The notes beneath the pieces are model-generated. The model searched no databases. It was not told where the DNA came from and saw nothing but the letters and a program-made list of their open reading frames with translations. Shown here piece after piece: positions 54,956 to 62,993 of a stretch of DNA of 64,000 bases (positions are counted from its first letter, which is position 1; each line of letters opens with the position of its first letter). The translations under genes were made by a program, and so were the position numbers. Source of the stretch: Rhodoferax sp. OV413 (GTDB taxonomy: Bacteria > Pseudomonadota > Gammaproteobacteria > Burkholderiales > Burkholderiaceae_C). Location of the stretch: contig NZ_FNJA01000001.1 of the NCBI RefSeq assembly GCF_900104385.1, positions 408,386 through 472,385 of the forward strand, read 5' to 3'.

Positions 54956-56268
54956 TGAACGCTACTACTTCTATAGCTACTCCCGCAGGTAATACAAGCG
55001 CTGCAGTCCTTTCCGCCTTGAAATTCATCACCTGCGGATCGGTGGATGACGGCAAGAGCACCTTGATCGGCCGCCTGCTGGTCGACACCAAAGCCGTACT
55101 GCAAGATCACCTGGCCGGCGTGCAGCGCCAGGGCGAAACCGATCTGGCCTTGCTGACCGACGGCCTGAGCGCCGAGCGCGAGCAAGGCATCACCATCGAC
55201 GTGGCCTACCGCTACTTCAACACCGAAGACCGCAAGTTCATCATCGGTGACGCACCTGGCCACGAGCAGTACACCCGCAACATGGTCACCGCCGCCAGCA
55301 GCGCCGACGCCGCCGTGGTGCTGGTCGACGCCACCAAGCTCGACTGGAAAAACGCCGCGCTCGAATTGCTGCCGCAAACCCGCCGCCATTCGCTGCTGTG
55401 CCATTTGCTGCGCGTACCCAGCATCGTGTTCGCCATCAACAAGCTGGACGCGGTGGAAGACTCGGCCCTGGCCTTTGCCCACATCAGTGCCGCGCTGAAC
55501 AGCTTTGCTGCCGCTGCCGAGATTCCCGTGAAAGCCATCGTGCCGATCTCGGCATTGAAGGGCTGGAACGTGGTCGAAGCCGGCCACAGCGAAAACCCCG
55601 ATTGGTGCAAGTACACCGGCCCGACCCTGCTACAAATTCTGGAGCAATTGCCAAGCACGCCGGCCGAAGTCGACCAGCCCTTCGCCTTCCCGGTGCAGTG
55701 GGTGGAAAAGTTCTCGTCCAGCAGCGACACCAGCCAGGGCCGCCGCGTATTCTGGGGCCGCGTTGCCACCGGCAAGATCGAAGTTGGCCAGGAAATCCGC
55801 ATCCTGCCCAGCGGCCAGACCGCCACCGTGGCCCAGGTGCTGGACCATGCGCGCAACCCCAAGAGCGTGCAGGCAGGCAACAGTGCCGGCATCACGCTGG
55901 ACCGCGAAGTCGACGTATCGCGTGGCGACTGGCTGCTGGCCCCGGGCCAGTTTGAAGCCAGCCGCGAAATCTCCGCCACCGTCGCCTGGATGGACGACGA
56001 ACCGCTGGTCGCCGGCCGCGTCTACTGGGCGTTGCACGGCCACCGCTGGGTCAAGGCCAAGGTGAAACGCATCGTGCACAAGCTGGACATCAACACCCTG
56101 GCCGAAGAAGACGCGAGCGAGCTGCCCCCCAACGCCATCGGCCATATCGAGCTGGCGCTGCAGGAAGGCATCGCCACCCTGCCCTACATCCAGTCCCGTT
56201 CGCTGGGTGCCCTGGTGCTGGTCGATACGGCCTCACACAAGACCTCGGGCGCCGTGCTGGTCCGCTAA
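54955..56268 (+). CDS. cysN: Sulfate adenylyltransferase subunit 1 (GTPase)
   Basis: 437 aa EF-Tu-like GTPase that drives CysD. The P-loop is [15 protein letters not shown], switch II is [12 protein letters not shown], and NKLD is in [10 protein letters not shown]. It ends without a CysC kinase domain, so it is not a CysNC fusion. A dispersed repeat copy encodes part of the N-terminal extension ([14 protein letters not shown]) just before the GTPase domain. Confidence 0.95.
   Translation: MNATTSIATPAGNTSAAVLSALKFITCGSVDDGKSTLIGRLLVDTKAVLQDHLAGVQRQGETDLALLTDGLSAEREQGITIDVAYRYFNTEDRKFIIGDAPGHEQYTRNMVTAASSADAAVVLVDATKLDWKNAALELLPQTRRHSLLCHLLRVPSIVFAINKLDAVEDSALAFAHISAALNSFAAAAEIPVKAIVPISALKGWNVVEAGHSENPDWCKYTGPTLLQILEQLPSTPAEVDQPFAFPVQWVEKFSSSSDTSQGRRVFWGRVATGKIEVGQEIRILPSGQTATVAQVLDHARNPKSVQAGNSAGITLDREVDVSRGDWLLAPGQFEASREISATVAWMDDEPLVAGRVYWALHGHRWVKAKVKRIVHKLDINTLAEEDASELPPNAIGHIELALQEGIATLPYIQSRSLGALVLVDTASHKTSGAVLVR
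54969..55015 (+). repeat. Dispersed ~48-bp repeat, copy k, at the 5' end of cysN
   Basis: CTATAGCTACTCCCGCAGGT, then ATACAAGCGCTGCAGTCCTT, inside the coding sequence and in frame. Confidence 0.65.
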
Positions 56269-56308
56269 TTTAAAATCACGGGTTAACCCCGCTATTGAAA
56301 AAAATACC

Positions 56309-56638
56309 ATGACTCACGTCGTCTCCGAAGCCTGCATCAAGTGCAAATACACCGACTGTGTGGATGTCTGTCCCGTGGACTGCTTCCGCGAAGGCCCGAA
56401 CATGCTGGTCATCGACCCGGATGAATGCATTGACTGCGCAGTCTGCATCCCCGAATGCCCGGCCAACGCCATCTATGCTGAAGAAGACATGCCCGCCGAC
56501 CAGCTGGCCTTCATCCAGCTGAACGTGGAACTGGCCCGTGCCGAAGGCTGGAAGAGCATCACCAAACGCAAACCAGCCCTGGCCGACGCCGACGACTGGA
56601 AAGACGTGATGCCCAAGATCCAGCTGCTGGAACGTTAA
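56309..56638 (+). CDS. fdxA: Ferredoxin FdxA (7Fe type)
   Basis: 109 aa. [18 protein letters not shown] and [17 protein letters not shown] provide ligands for one [3Fe-4S] and one [4Fe-4S] cluster, as in FdxA of proteobacteria, with the usual C-terminal extension. It follows cysN by 40 bp and precedes a ferredoxin reductase by 3 bp, suggesting it carries electrons to CysI. The frame extends upstream into cysN but the ATG at 56309 gives the family's N-terminus. Confidence 0.95.
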   Translation: MTHVVSEACIKCKYTDCVDVCPVDCFREGPNMLVIDPDECIDCAVCIPECPANAIYAEEDMPADQLAFIQLNVELARAEGWKSITKRKPALADADDWKDVMPKIQLLER

Positions 56639-56641
56639 ACC

Positions 56642-57688
56642 GTGTTGCCCGTACTGGAAACCGGCGCCGTCGTCATCGGCGCGGGCCCGGTCGGGCTGTT
56701 CCAGGTCTTCCAGCTGGGTCTGCTGGAAGTCCCCACCCATGTAATTGACGCCCTGCCCCACGCTGGCGGCCAGTGCATGGAGTTGTACCCCGACAAGCCC
56801 ATTTACGACATTCCCGGCACGCCGGCCACCACCGGCCAGGCGTTGGCCGCGTCGCTGCTGCAGCAAATCCAACCCTTTGGCGCACAGTTCCATCTGGGCC
56901 AGTTGGTCAGCAGCATCGCCAAGCAAGCCGACGGCCGCTTTCTGGTGCAGACCGACCAGGGCACGCAGCTCCTGGCCCCGGTGGTGGTGATCGCCGCCGG
57001 TGTCGGCGCCTTCCAGCCACGGCGTCTGAAGCTGGACGGCATCGAAGCCTTTGAAGGCAGCCAGCTGCATTACCACCAGCCCCCCAAAGATGTAACTGGC
57101 CAACATCTGCTCGTCATGGGTGGCGACGAAGCCGCCCTGCGCTGCGCGTTGGCATTGACTGAGACCGATGCCCAGAGCGTCACCCTGCTGCACCGCCGCG
57201 ACGTGCTGCAAGCCCCCACCGCCGACATCGTGGAAATGCAGATGCTGGTCCAGGCCGGCCGCATGCGCTTCATGGTGGGGCAGATCGCCAGCTTTGAGGC
57301 CGATGCAGGCCGTCTGCAAGCCCTGCAAATCAGCGACGTGGACGCAGCCCTACACCGCCTGCCGGCAGATGCGATCAGCGTGTTCCAGGGCCTATCGCCC
57401 AAGCTCGGCCCGGTAGCCGACTGGGGCCTGGCCATGGAGCGCAAGCAGCTGCAGGTGGATACGGCCAGGTTTGAAACCAGCGAACCCGGCATCTTCGCCG
57501 TGGGCGACATCAACACCTACCCGGGCAAGCAAAAGCTCATCGTCTGCGGCTTCCACGAAGCCACCTTGGCCGCCTACGCTGCGGCGCCGCTGGTGTTTCC
57601 GGGTAAAAAGATTCCGTTTCAATACACCACCACCTCGCCACGGCTGCACCAGCTGCTGGGTGTGATGAAGGCAGCCGACGCCGCCTAA
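56642..57688 (+). CDS. Ferredoxin--NADP(+) reductase, thioredoxin-reductase-like type
   Basis: 348 aa. The FAD-binding motif is AVVIGAGPVGLFQVFQLGLL; PHAGGQCMELYPDKPIYDIPG split over residues 40-60 is typical of the TrxR-like FNR (YumC) family. The NADP site is LLVMGGDEAALRCAL and the C-terminal FAD loop is IFAVGDINTYPGKQKLI. No CxxC redox pair is seen, which excludes a true thioredoxin reductase. It starts with GTG 3 bp after fdxA and should reduce that ferredoxin with NADPH. Confidence 0.92.
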   Translation: MLPVLETGAVVIGAGPVGLFQVFQLGLLEVPTHVIDALPHAGGQCMELYPDKPIYDIPGTPATTGQALAASLLQQIQPFGAQFHLGQLVSSIAKQADGRFLVQTDQGTQLLAPVVVIAAGVGAFQPRRLKLDGIEAFEGSQLHYHQPPKDVTGQHLLVMGGDEAALRCALALTETDAQSVTLLHRRDVLQAPTADIVEMQMLVQAGRMRFMVGQIASFEADAGRLQALQISDVDAALHRLPADAISVFQGLSPKLGPVADWGLAMERKQLQVDTARFETSEPGIFAVGDINTYPGKQKLIVCGFHEATLAAYAAAPLVFPGKKIPFQYTTTSPRLHQLLGVMKAADAA

Positions 57689-57738
57689 CAAGCGCTGGTG
57701 CCGGGCATCAGCCTTCTAAGCGGAGGGTCGGCCGGGTG

Positions 57739-58353
57739 CTAGAACCTCGCCCGGTAGTACACCATGGGCTTGCCGCGGCTGACGCGCAGCACTACCCGCT
57801 CGTTGTTGTTCAGCTGCAGGCCCAAAGCGCCGCCCAGCTCGAAACGGATGCCGCGCGAACTGGCGGCACTGAACTGCATTTCCAGCCGGGTGTCGTAATT
57901 GTTCGGGCCGTTGGCATTGGCCTGCTGGATCAGGGTCATAGCATCTGGCGTAGGCGACACGCGCTGCCACACGCCAAACTGGAAGCGCCCCTGGCCCACC
58001 TCGGCCGAGCGCCAATTCAAACCCAGGTCCAGCCGCTGCGCCGTGGTACGCGGCAACGCGCCGGGCATGCGGTTGTCCGGCACCGCCCAGCCCAGGCCGA
58101 TACCCACACCCGCCTGGGGCGCAGCGCCCGACCAGCCGGTCAGGCTCAGGCGCGAGCTGCTGGCATCGTCCAGCATGGGCGTGGCTCTGGAGGCCAGCTC
58201 CAGGCTCAATGACGGGGTATGGGAGGGAGCGGTAGACGGGGCAAAGCCGCCCAGGTCGGCATCGTGCTGGGCTTGGGCGCAGGCGCACCAAGCGCCCGCC
58301 AACGCGCACAGCCAACGCAAAGGCATCACAGGGTAGAGAGCAACAGCATGCAT
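57739..58353 (-). CDS. Secreted or outer-membrane protein, unknown function
   Basis: 204 aa. The signal peptide is PLRWLCALAGAWCACAQAQ. The rest has alternating hydrophobic strands (RLDLGLNWRSAEVGQGRFQF; IRFELGGALGLQLNNNERVV) ending in RARF, a terminal aromatic residue as in beta-barrel outer-membrane proteins. I do not recognise a family. ATG 58353 gives the signal peptide a normal length; the frame starts ten codons earlier. Confidence 0.6.
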   Translation of the reverse strand: MHAVALYPVMPLRWLCALAGAWCACAQAQHDADLGGFAPSTAPSHTPSLSLELASRATPMLDDASSSRLSLTGWSGAAPQAGVGIGLGWAVPDNRMPGALPRTTAQRLDLGLNWRSAEVGQGRFQFGVWQRVSPTPDAMTLIQQANANGPNNYDTRLEMQFSAASSRGIRFELGGALGLQLNNNERVVLRVSRGKPMVYYRARF

Positions 58354-58434
58354 GGCAGCCCACCTCGGTGTAATTTCTGCCATTGTGCGGCAGTGCGCTG
58401 CGCTTTGGGGGCTAAAAATCAGCCTCCAAAATGT

Positions 58435-58457
58435 AAAAAAGCCTGCAAAAAGCAGGT
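58435..58457 (-). terminator. Rho-independent terminator of the 170-aa gene
   Basis: On the minus strand CCTGC-TTTTT-GCAGG-C is followed by six T, 22 bp after the stop at 58479. It may also act in the plus direction, where TCTTTT follows. Confidence 0.75.
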
Positions 58458-58478
58458 CTTTTCAAAAGCCGAATCGGC

Positions 58479-58991
58479 TTAAAACTCTTTCACCACCGAA
58501 TACATCACCCCCGCCGTGCCCAGGAAGTTCAGCTGTGCGGCCCAGCCGGAGTCAAACCGCCAGCCCACGGCCGGCACGATGGCGGGCGAAAAACCCTTGT
58601 AGTTCAAAGGCACCTTGTTCTCGTACGGAGGCTTGTAGCCGTACAGAATGCCCGCGGACACCTTCAGGTAGACCTTGGGCAGGCTTTCGAATACGCCGTA
58701 AAAACTCTGGCCCGCGTACACGTAGGTGCTGTCCTGGCCAAACGAATTGCTGAACAAGGCCATGCCGTAAAAGCTGTTGTCGCTGGCCTCGCGCTCCAGC
58801 CCCACCAGATGCACCGGCCGGTGCTCGGGGTTGTAGCTGTAGTGCGAGGTGTGCGGGCTCAGCTCGATGCGCCACCGGTAACTGGGCGCCAGCGGCGCAT
58901 CGCCGGGCGTCGCCGACTGGGCCGAGGCAGCGCATACAAACCCCAGCAAGGCACACGCCGCCAACCGCTGGGGCAATACAAAAACATCCAT
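58479..58991 (-). CDS. Secreted protein of unknown function, beta-barrel-like
   Basis: 170 aa. The signal peptide is LAACALLGFVCAASAQS. The mature part is rich in Tyr and Gly with alternating strands (SFYGMALFSNSFGQDSTYVY; VYLKVSAGILYGYKPPYE) and ends GVMYSVVKEF. This resembles small outer-membrane barrels in overall shape; I recognise no family. Start 58991 was chosen for the signal peptide; the frame extends 17 codons further. Confidence 0.65.
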   Translation of the reverse strand: MDVFVLPQRLAACALLGFVCAASAQSATPGDAPLAPSYRWRIELSPHTSHYSYNPEHRPVHLVGLEREASDNSFYGMALFSNSFGQDSTYVYAGQSFYGVFESLPKVYLKVSAGILYGYKPPYENKVPLNYKGFSPAIVPAVGWRFDSGWAAQLNFLGTAGVMYSVVKEF

Positions 58992-59091
58992 GGAATACCC
59001 CGCAAAAATGGCTTGGAAAAATGAAGGCCGACCCGCTTGCAAAGAAGCGTAGACCTTTAACCTGGCTGGCGAGGATTGTATTGCTATTTTT

Positions 59092-59140
59092 TTAATAGCT
59101 TATCGCGCAGGTAGGACCTGCGCTACAGGCATTATTTGTG
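59092..59140 (+). repeat. Dispersed ~48-bp repeat, copy h
   Basis: TTAATAGCTTATCGCGCAGG, then CCTGCGCTACAGGCATTATT, between the secreted protein and the riboswitch. Confidence 0.65.
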
Positions 59141-59212
59141 TATTTTTGTAAATCCAGCCCAGCACGGGCGCTAGGCTAGAATCCGTCCACTCCGCCGCCG
59201 CCTGATGGCGAA

Positions 59213-59276
59213 CACGGAGTTCCGCTAGGGGTGTTGCGCTGTAGAGGCCGCGACTGAGAAAGTCCCTTTGAACCTC
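59213..59276 (+). promoter_or_regulatory. TPP riboswitch, truncated at its 3' side
   Basis: Contains the THI-box parts in order: CTAGGGGTG (P2 5' arm), a P3 stem, CTGAGA, then TCCCTTTGAACCT. The P4/P5 half expected next (GATCTGGATAATGCCAGCG and the closing P1 arm) is missing; instead the sequence passes into the end of the recombinase gene. A -10-like TAGAAT lies at 59177-59182. The riboswitch points right, towards where a thiamine gene such as thiC would be expected beyond the prophage. Confidence 0.8.
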
Positions 59277-59898
59277 ATCCAGAGGATTTAAACGACGACA
59301 GATACGGTCCGAGCACCGGAGGAAACACAGGGCCAGCGGCCCTTTTTTTACGCCTTGCCATCGCCCGATAGATAGATTTGGCGGTAGTGCCGTACTTAGC
59401 AGCCAACGCATTCCAGGTGCAACCGCCAGCAGCATATTCAGCCACGATCACATCTAACTGCTCCTCTGTGATCACCAGCGGCTTACCTCCCCACGTAATA
59501 CCCCGTTCCCTTGCAGCGACCTGCCCCGCTATGGCGCGCTCTCGGATCATTGACCGCTCCAACTGCGCGACGGCACCGAGTATCTGGACCATGAACATAC
59601 CCAGTGGGCCGGACGTGTCTAAAGGCTCAGTCAAAGACCGTATAGACGCCCCTAACCCGGTGATTCGCTCCAAGATCAAGAGCAGGTCCTTCAAACTCCG
59701 CGCTATACGATCCATCTTGTAAACCACCAGCACATCCCCCGGCACAAGCTCAACCAGCGCCCTCTGCAACTCTGGCCGTTTACCAACAGAACTTGCCTTT
59801 TCTTGGTAGATCAGCTCAACCCCGATTTTTCGCATTGCATCCAACTGCAGATGCGTCTCTTGATCCTTTGACGACACCCGCGCATAACCTATAAGCAT
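59275..59898 (-). CDS. Small serine recombinase (resolvase/invertase family)
   Basis: 207 aa. The catalytic domain begins MLIGYARVSSKDQETHLQL, with the active serine in ARVSS. DVLVVYKMDRIARSLKDLL contains the conserved arginines of the second motif, and GAVAQLERSMIRERAIAGQ leads into the long helix. The C-terminal helix-turn-helix reads WNALAAKYGTTAKSIYRAM. It probably integrates the prophage. The last codons (FKSSG and stop) lie in what looks like riboswitch-derived host sequence. Its ATG directly abuts the preceding stop (TAAATG). Confidence 0.92.
   Translation of the reverse strand: MLIGYARVSSKDQETHLQLDAMRKIGVELIYQEKASSVGKRPELQRALVELVPGDVLVVYKMDRIARSLKDLLLILERITGLGASIRSLTEPLDTSGPLGMFMVQILGAVAQLERSMIRERAIAGQVAARERGITWGGKPLVITEEQLDVIVAEYAAGGCTWNALAAKYGTTAKSIYRAMARRKKRAAGPVFPPVLGPYLSSFKSSG
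59330..59349 (+). terminator. Plus-strand intrinsic terminator inside the recombinase gene
   Basis: GGGCC-AGC-GGCCC followed by seven T, 54 bp after the truncated riboswitch. It would stop transcription entering the prophage from the riboswitch promoter. On the other strand the same bases encode KKRAAGP of the recombinase. Confidence 0.7.
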
Positions 59899-60219
59899 TT
59901 ACCGTTTCCCAAACAACCCCACGACACGCCAGTTACGGTTAAGGAGGGCAAACCTAACCAAGCTCTGCAGTAGCTCATTTCTGCTGCAATCGAGGTCAAA
60001 GCTTATTTCCTCAAGCGTTTTAGCAATATCGCAAGGTAATGTCATATCAATACGCACATTACGCGATCTATATGCAGCAACACGCGCAGCATCGGAGGAA
60101 TGCTTGCGTGGCCGCCCTTTGTCAGGTTTTTTCGTAGTCAACTCACTATCTGAAACGCCCGCGGCCGCGGATTTTTCAGGCGCGGTAACGAAATTAAATA
60201 GATCACGCTGCGTAGGCAT
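59899..60219 (-). CDS. Small DNA-binding protein with AT-hook-like and RHH-like parts
   Basis: 106 aa. An AT-hook-like GRPRKH follows an Asp/Ser/Lys-rich N-terminus. The C-terminal half VRIDMTLPCDIAKTLEEISF, then DLDCSRNELLQSLVRFAL, has the strand-helix-helix layout of ribbon-helix-helix proteins. It lies between rep (17-bp overlap) and the recombinase (direct abutment), so it may repress phage genes, control copy number, or direct recombination. The role is inferred. ATG 60219 is chosen; a start four codons upstream is possible. Confidence 0.7.
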   Translation of the reverse strand: MPTQRDLFNFVTAPEKSAAAGVSDSELTTKKPDKGRPRKHSSDAARVAAYRSRNVRIDMTLPCDIAKTLEEISFDLDCSRNELLQSLVRFALLNRNWRVVGLFGKR

Positions 60220-61144
60220 AGTCACCCCCACCCGTATAAATCAGCTGAGGCTCAGTTACAAGCCAATATCGCCTTTCCTTAAACACGTTTTCGCTGATCC
60301 GATGCGAAACGATCACATCGCCATCGGCACAGGTAAAAACGGCATCCATCATTTCGCCGAAGCTAAGCCCGTAGTACGTCTGAGCGACTGAATCAGGAGG
60401 CGTAAGGCCGTTGGATCGGCTGTAGCGATTGGACTCCTTGGGCGCGTCGTGGAAGTCCTTTAGGATGTATTTCGACACGTATGCAGCCAGCTTTGCAAGG
60501 CTGAGGTTGCGGCGATAACCGCCGTTTTTGGTTTTGCCACCGACGAAGCACAAGCCATTGTCAGCGCCAACGATAGAGCGCCAAATCTCAGTGCCGAGTT
60601 TCCAGGCCTTGATCTTTTCACCCTTGCGAACACCATGAGCGGGCAGCTTATGGCAGGCGACGTGCACATGCATCGCCCCCCGTTCCTGTTTCTCAAAGCT
60701 GGCGCAATAGATGAAATCGCCACCCAAGGCAACTTTCATGCGACGCACCCATTCCTTGAAATGCTTTTTACACAGTTCACGATCCTCTTGATTCTCCCGA
60801 TAGGTGATGGTCAGCAGCTCGTTTAAGCCCTGCGCTTTGATGATCCAACGGCACCTTGTCTTAGCACGCTGGGCAGACTTTTCGCGGGCACGCTCTTGAC
60901 GCTCTAAGCGCTCTTTTTCGAATTTTTCTTCAATAAGAGACAGGTTCGTGCCGGGCCAGTTTTCCTGATAGTCCTCAAGAAGCCACTTAGGCTTTTCCTC
61001 AGATTCTGTCCACTCAACAGCATTGGCAAAGGACACCTCACGATGACCATTGGCCTCACGTGTCCGCACCACCCAGGCATCAGGAATAACGACACCCTCA
61101 TAAACCACCCGTTCCCCGTCAGGGAGTCTTACAATTCTCTGCAT
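60203..61144 (-). CDS. HUH-type rolling-circle replication initiator
   Basis: 313 aa. Motif 1 is NELLTITYREN near residue 113. The HUH metal motif is AMHVHVACHKL (H159 and H161). The Y motif is AKLAAYVSKYILKD with Tyr222 and Tyr226. A charged helix (EKFEKERLERQERAREK) precedes the domain. It should nick the phage origin and start single-strand synthesis, the role of pII in filamentous phages. AGAGG lies eight bases before the ATG. No helicase domain is fused. Confidence 0.88.
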   Translation of the reverse strand: MQRIVRLPDGERVVYEGVVIPDAWVVRTREANGHREVSFANAVEWTESEEKPKWLLEDYQENWPGTNLSLIEEKFEKERLERQERAREKSAQRAKTRCRWIIKAQGLNELLTITYRENQEDRELCKKHFKEWVRRMKVALGGDFIYCASFEKQERGAMHVHVACHKLPAHGVRKGEKIKAWKLGTEIWRSIVGADNGLCFVGGKTKNGGYRRNLSLAKLAAYVSKYILKDFHDAPKESNRYSRSNGLTPPDSVAQTYYGLSFGEMMDAVFTCADGDVIVSHRISENVFKERRYWLVTEPQLIYTGGGDYAYAA

Positions 61145-61536
61145 TGCACAACCTCTTTTTGTGTAATCACGGCCCGGGCGTCCTGCAAGATGCGTCGGGC
61201 CTTTTTTCGTCTATCGAATACCGAATACCACTTTCAAACCAACTACCAAAACCGGCACTTAGCAGTGCTGTGTTCTAAAGTGAACTATTAATAAATTAGC
61301 GGCGCTTCGCGCCGCCCGCGCTTCGCCTGCGGGCTGGCTGCGAATGCGCCCGCCACCTGCATTACGCCGCCCACTCCCGGAGCACCACCGCCCTAGCGGC
61401 GATGGAATGGCGGGCAGGGGGTGACGAACAGATCCACCATGGGGCGCTATGCCCCCATACCCCCATCCCCACGCCTGCGGCTCACGCGGCACTATTCGTG
61501 CGCTTGGGGCCCCTGCTGGCTTTTCAGTAGACGAGC
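61145..61536. other. Phage intergenic region with tandem hairpins (candidate origin)
   Basis: 392 bp between rep and zot. It holds three hairpins: GGCCCG...CGGGCC followed on the plus strand by six T (61173-61209); a perfect 7-bp stem GCGGCGC/GCGCCGC (61299-61315); and GCCCGC/GCGGGC (61314-61334). On the minus strand the second is followed by TAATTTATTAATAG and may end the zot transcript. This is the natural place for the single-strand origin and packaging signal. Confidence 0.5.
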
Positions 61537-62691
61537 TCACGGCAGCATCGCGACCGACGACGCGGCAGGAGCAGGAGCAGGGACAGGGGCGGCAGGCGCT
61601 GGAGTAGGCAGCACAGGCCGCAATGGGGGCGCCAGGACGCGCGTTTGCTTGGGGAGGGTCAACGGGTCATGCGGAGCCGCAGCGACCGCCACGGGGCTTT
61701 CCTGCAGCGGCCTACCTGCGTTGGCATCCTTCAAGGCAGCTTGCCAATCGTTGAAGAAGCCGCCCTTGACGAGCTGGGCGCACAGATCCAGCGGCACATC
61801 CAGCTTAGTAGCCTGCTGGCTGAAGCACTCGCAGCGGGTTTTCGACTGGATGCAAGCCGCTGGATACGGGACGTTGACCGGCTTTGTCATTTCGTCATAG
61901 CGCGGCGCTGTGTACGCCAACCCTTGCAGCCGCGGCTGGTAGCTGCTGACGTATTCGGCCGTTGTCAGAACCCGTTTTTCTGACCCAGGCGGACGGTCTG
62001 GGCCACCCGTGCGGACTTGACCAAGCAGAGGCTGTGCTACAGGGACCGGCCCTTTCGGTGCCACAGTTTTTTGCAGCATGGTCCAGGCGTAATAGCCGAG
62101 CAGCGGCACCAGTACCACGCAGGCCACCAGCAGCTTGACCTGAAACGGAATCCTGACCTTGGCGGTATCCAGGCTGGTGGATACGTACCAGTCGTACACC
62201 TCCTTTGGATACTTCACCATCGTGACTTGCCCAGAGGCACCAGAACCCGCCTTTTGCGGCGCATCGTTGACAGCGGCCCACTGGATGACGGACACCAAGG
62301 GCGCACCGGACGCACGTTTCAAATGCTGGTGCCAACCAGGCGAACCGATCAGACGCCGCACGAACGGGTCCATATTCATGGGGTGCTGCGTCAACAGAAA
62401 AAAGTCGAAACCGCGAACACGATGTTCTGCTAGCTGGCTCACATAGCGCGGGACCTCTTTGCCGGACCGGATAGGAAAATCGTTATGGCACTCATCGAAC
62501 AGGAAAATTGCACCGTCCGGCACAGACTCCCAATCCTTCGCATCGATCTTGATCCAGCCAAAATCAGCGACCATATTGAACCGACCGTTGTAGTAAACGG
62601 GGCGGGATTCGGCTAAGGATTTTTCGCGCACATCGCGCAGGGTCAACAGGGTTTTGCCCGCACCGTTGGCCCCAGTGCGTAAATACAGCAT
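61537..62691 (-). CDS. Zonular occludens toxin-like phage assembly ATPase (Zot, pI)
   Basis: 384 aa. Walker A is GANGAGKTLLTLRD (residues 7-20) and Walker B is AIFLFDECHND (61-71). One membrane helix lies at about 184-205 (VKLLVACVVLVPLLGYYAW). The C-terminal about 180 residues are outside the inner membrane and carry cysteines plus a Pro/Ala-rich end. It drives phage extrusion through the envelope. Its ATG overlaps the stop of the upstream DUF2523 gene (TAATG). Confidence 0.93.
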   Translation of the reverse strand: MLYLRTGANGAGKTLLTLRDVREKSLAESRPVYYNGRFNMVADFGWIKIDAKDWESVPDGAIFLFDECHNDFPIRSGKEVPRYVSQLAEHRVRGFDFFLLTQHPMNMDPFVRRLIGSPGWHQHLKRASGAPLVSVIQWAAVNDAPQKAGSGASGQVTMVKYPKEVYDWYVSTSLDTAKVRIPFQVKLLVACVVLVPLLGYYAWTMLQKTVAPKGPVPVAQPLLGQVRTGGPDRPPGSEKRVLTTAEYVSSYQPRLQGLAYTAPRYDEMTKPVNVPYPAACIQSKTRCECFSQQATKLDVPLDLCAQLVKGGFFNDWQAALKDANAGRPLQESPVAVAAAPHDPLTLPKQTRVLAPPLRPVLPTPAPAAPVPAPAPAASSVAMLP

Positions 62692-62990
62692 TACCGTTTC
62701 ACCCAGTGCTTGACGGTATCGCTGTTCATGCCGTTAAACGCCAACCGCATCAGGATGGCAGAAAACACCATGTTCACGCAGGAGCCCACACGCATCAATG
62801 ACAGCATGGCGACCACATCGGGTGGCAAAGCCAGGAAGGCCGACACGGCCCCATCTTTCAACCAACCAATAGTGGCTTGCATGCCGGTATACGTCACCAC
62901 ACCCACAGCCAAAGCGGTCAACGCCTTGGCTACCAAAGAGCCCACTATTTGGTAGAACGCGCCCGCAATTAATCCTGCTAACCATGGCAT
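62691..62990 (-). CDS. DUF2523 family minor coat protein (pVI-like)
   Basis: 99 aa, three hydrophobic segments: MPWLAGLIAGAFYQIVGSLV, ALAVGVVTYTGMQATIGWL and VVAMLSLMRVGSCVNMVFSA. DUF2523 proteins sit between the adhesin and Zot in filamentous phages of beta- and gammaproteobacteria and are thought to correspond to pVI at the virion end. Confidence 0.88.
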   Translation of the reverse strand: MPWLAGLIAGAFYQIVGSLVAKALTALAVGVVTYTGMQATIGWLKDGAVSAFLALPPDVVAMLSLMRVGSCVNMVFSAILMRLAFNGMNSDTVKHWVKR

Positions 62991-62993
62991 ATA

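Noticed and set aside
61259-61540. 93-codon minus frame overlapping the zot stop by 4 bp
   Set aside because: The ATGA overlap is tempting, but the frame runs through the hairpin cluster, is Pro/Gly/Arg-rich, and shows no phage family.
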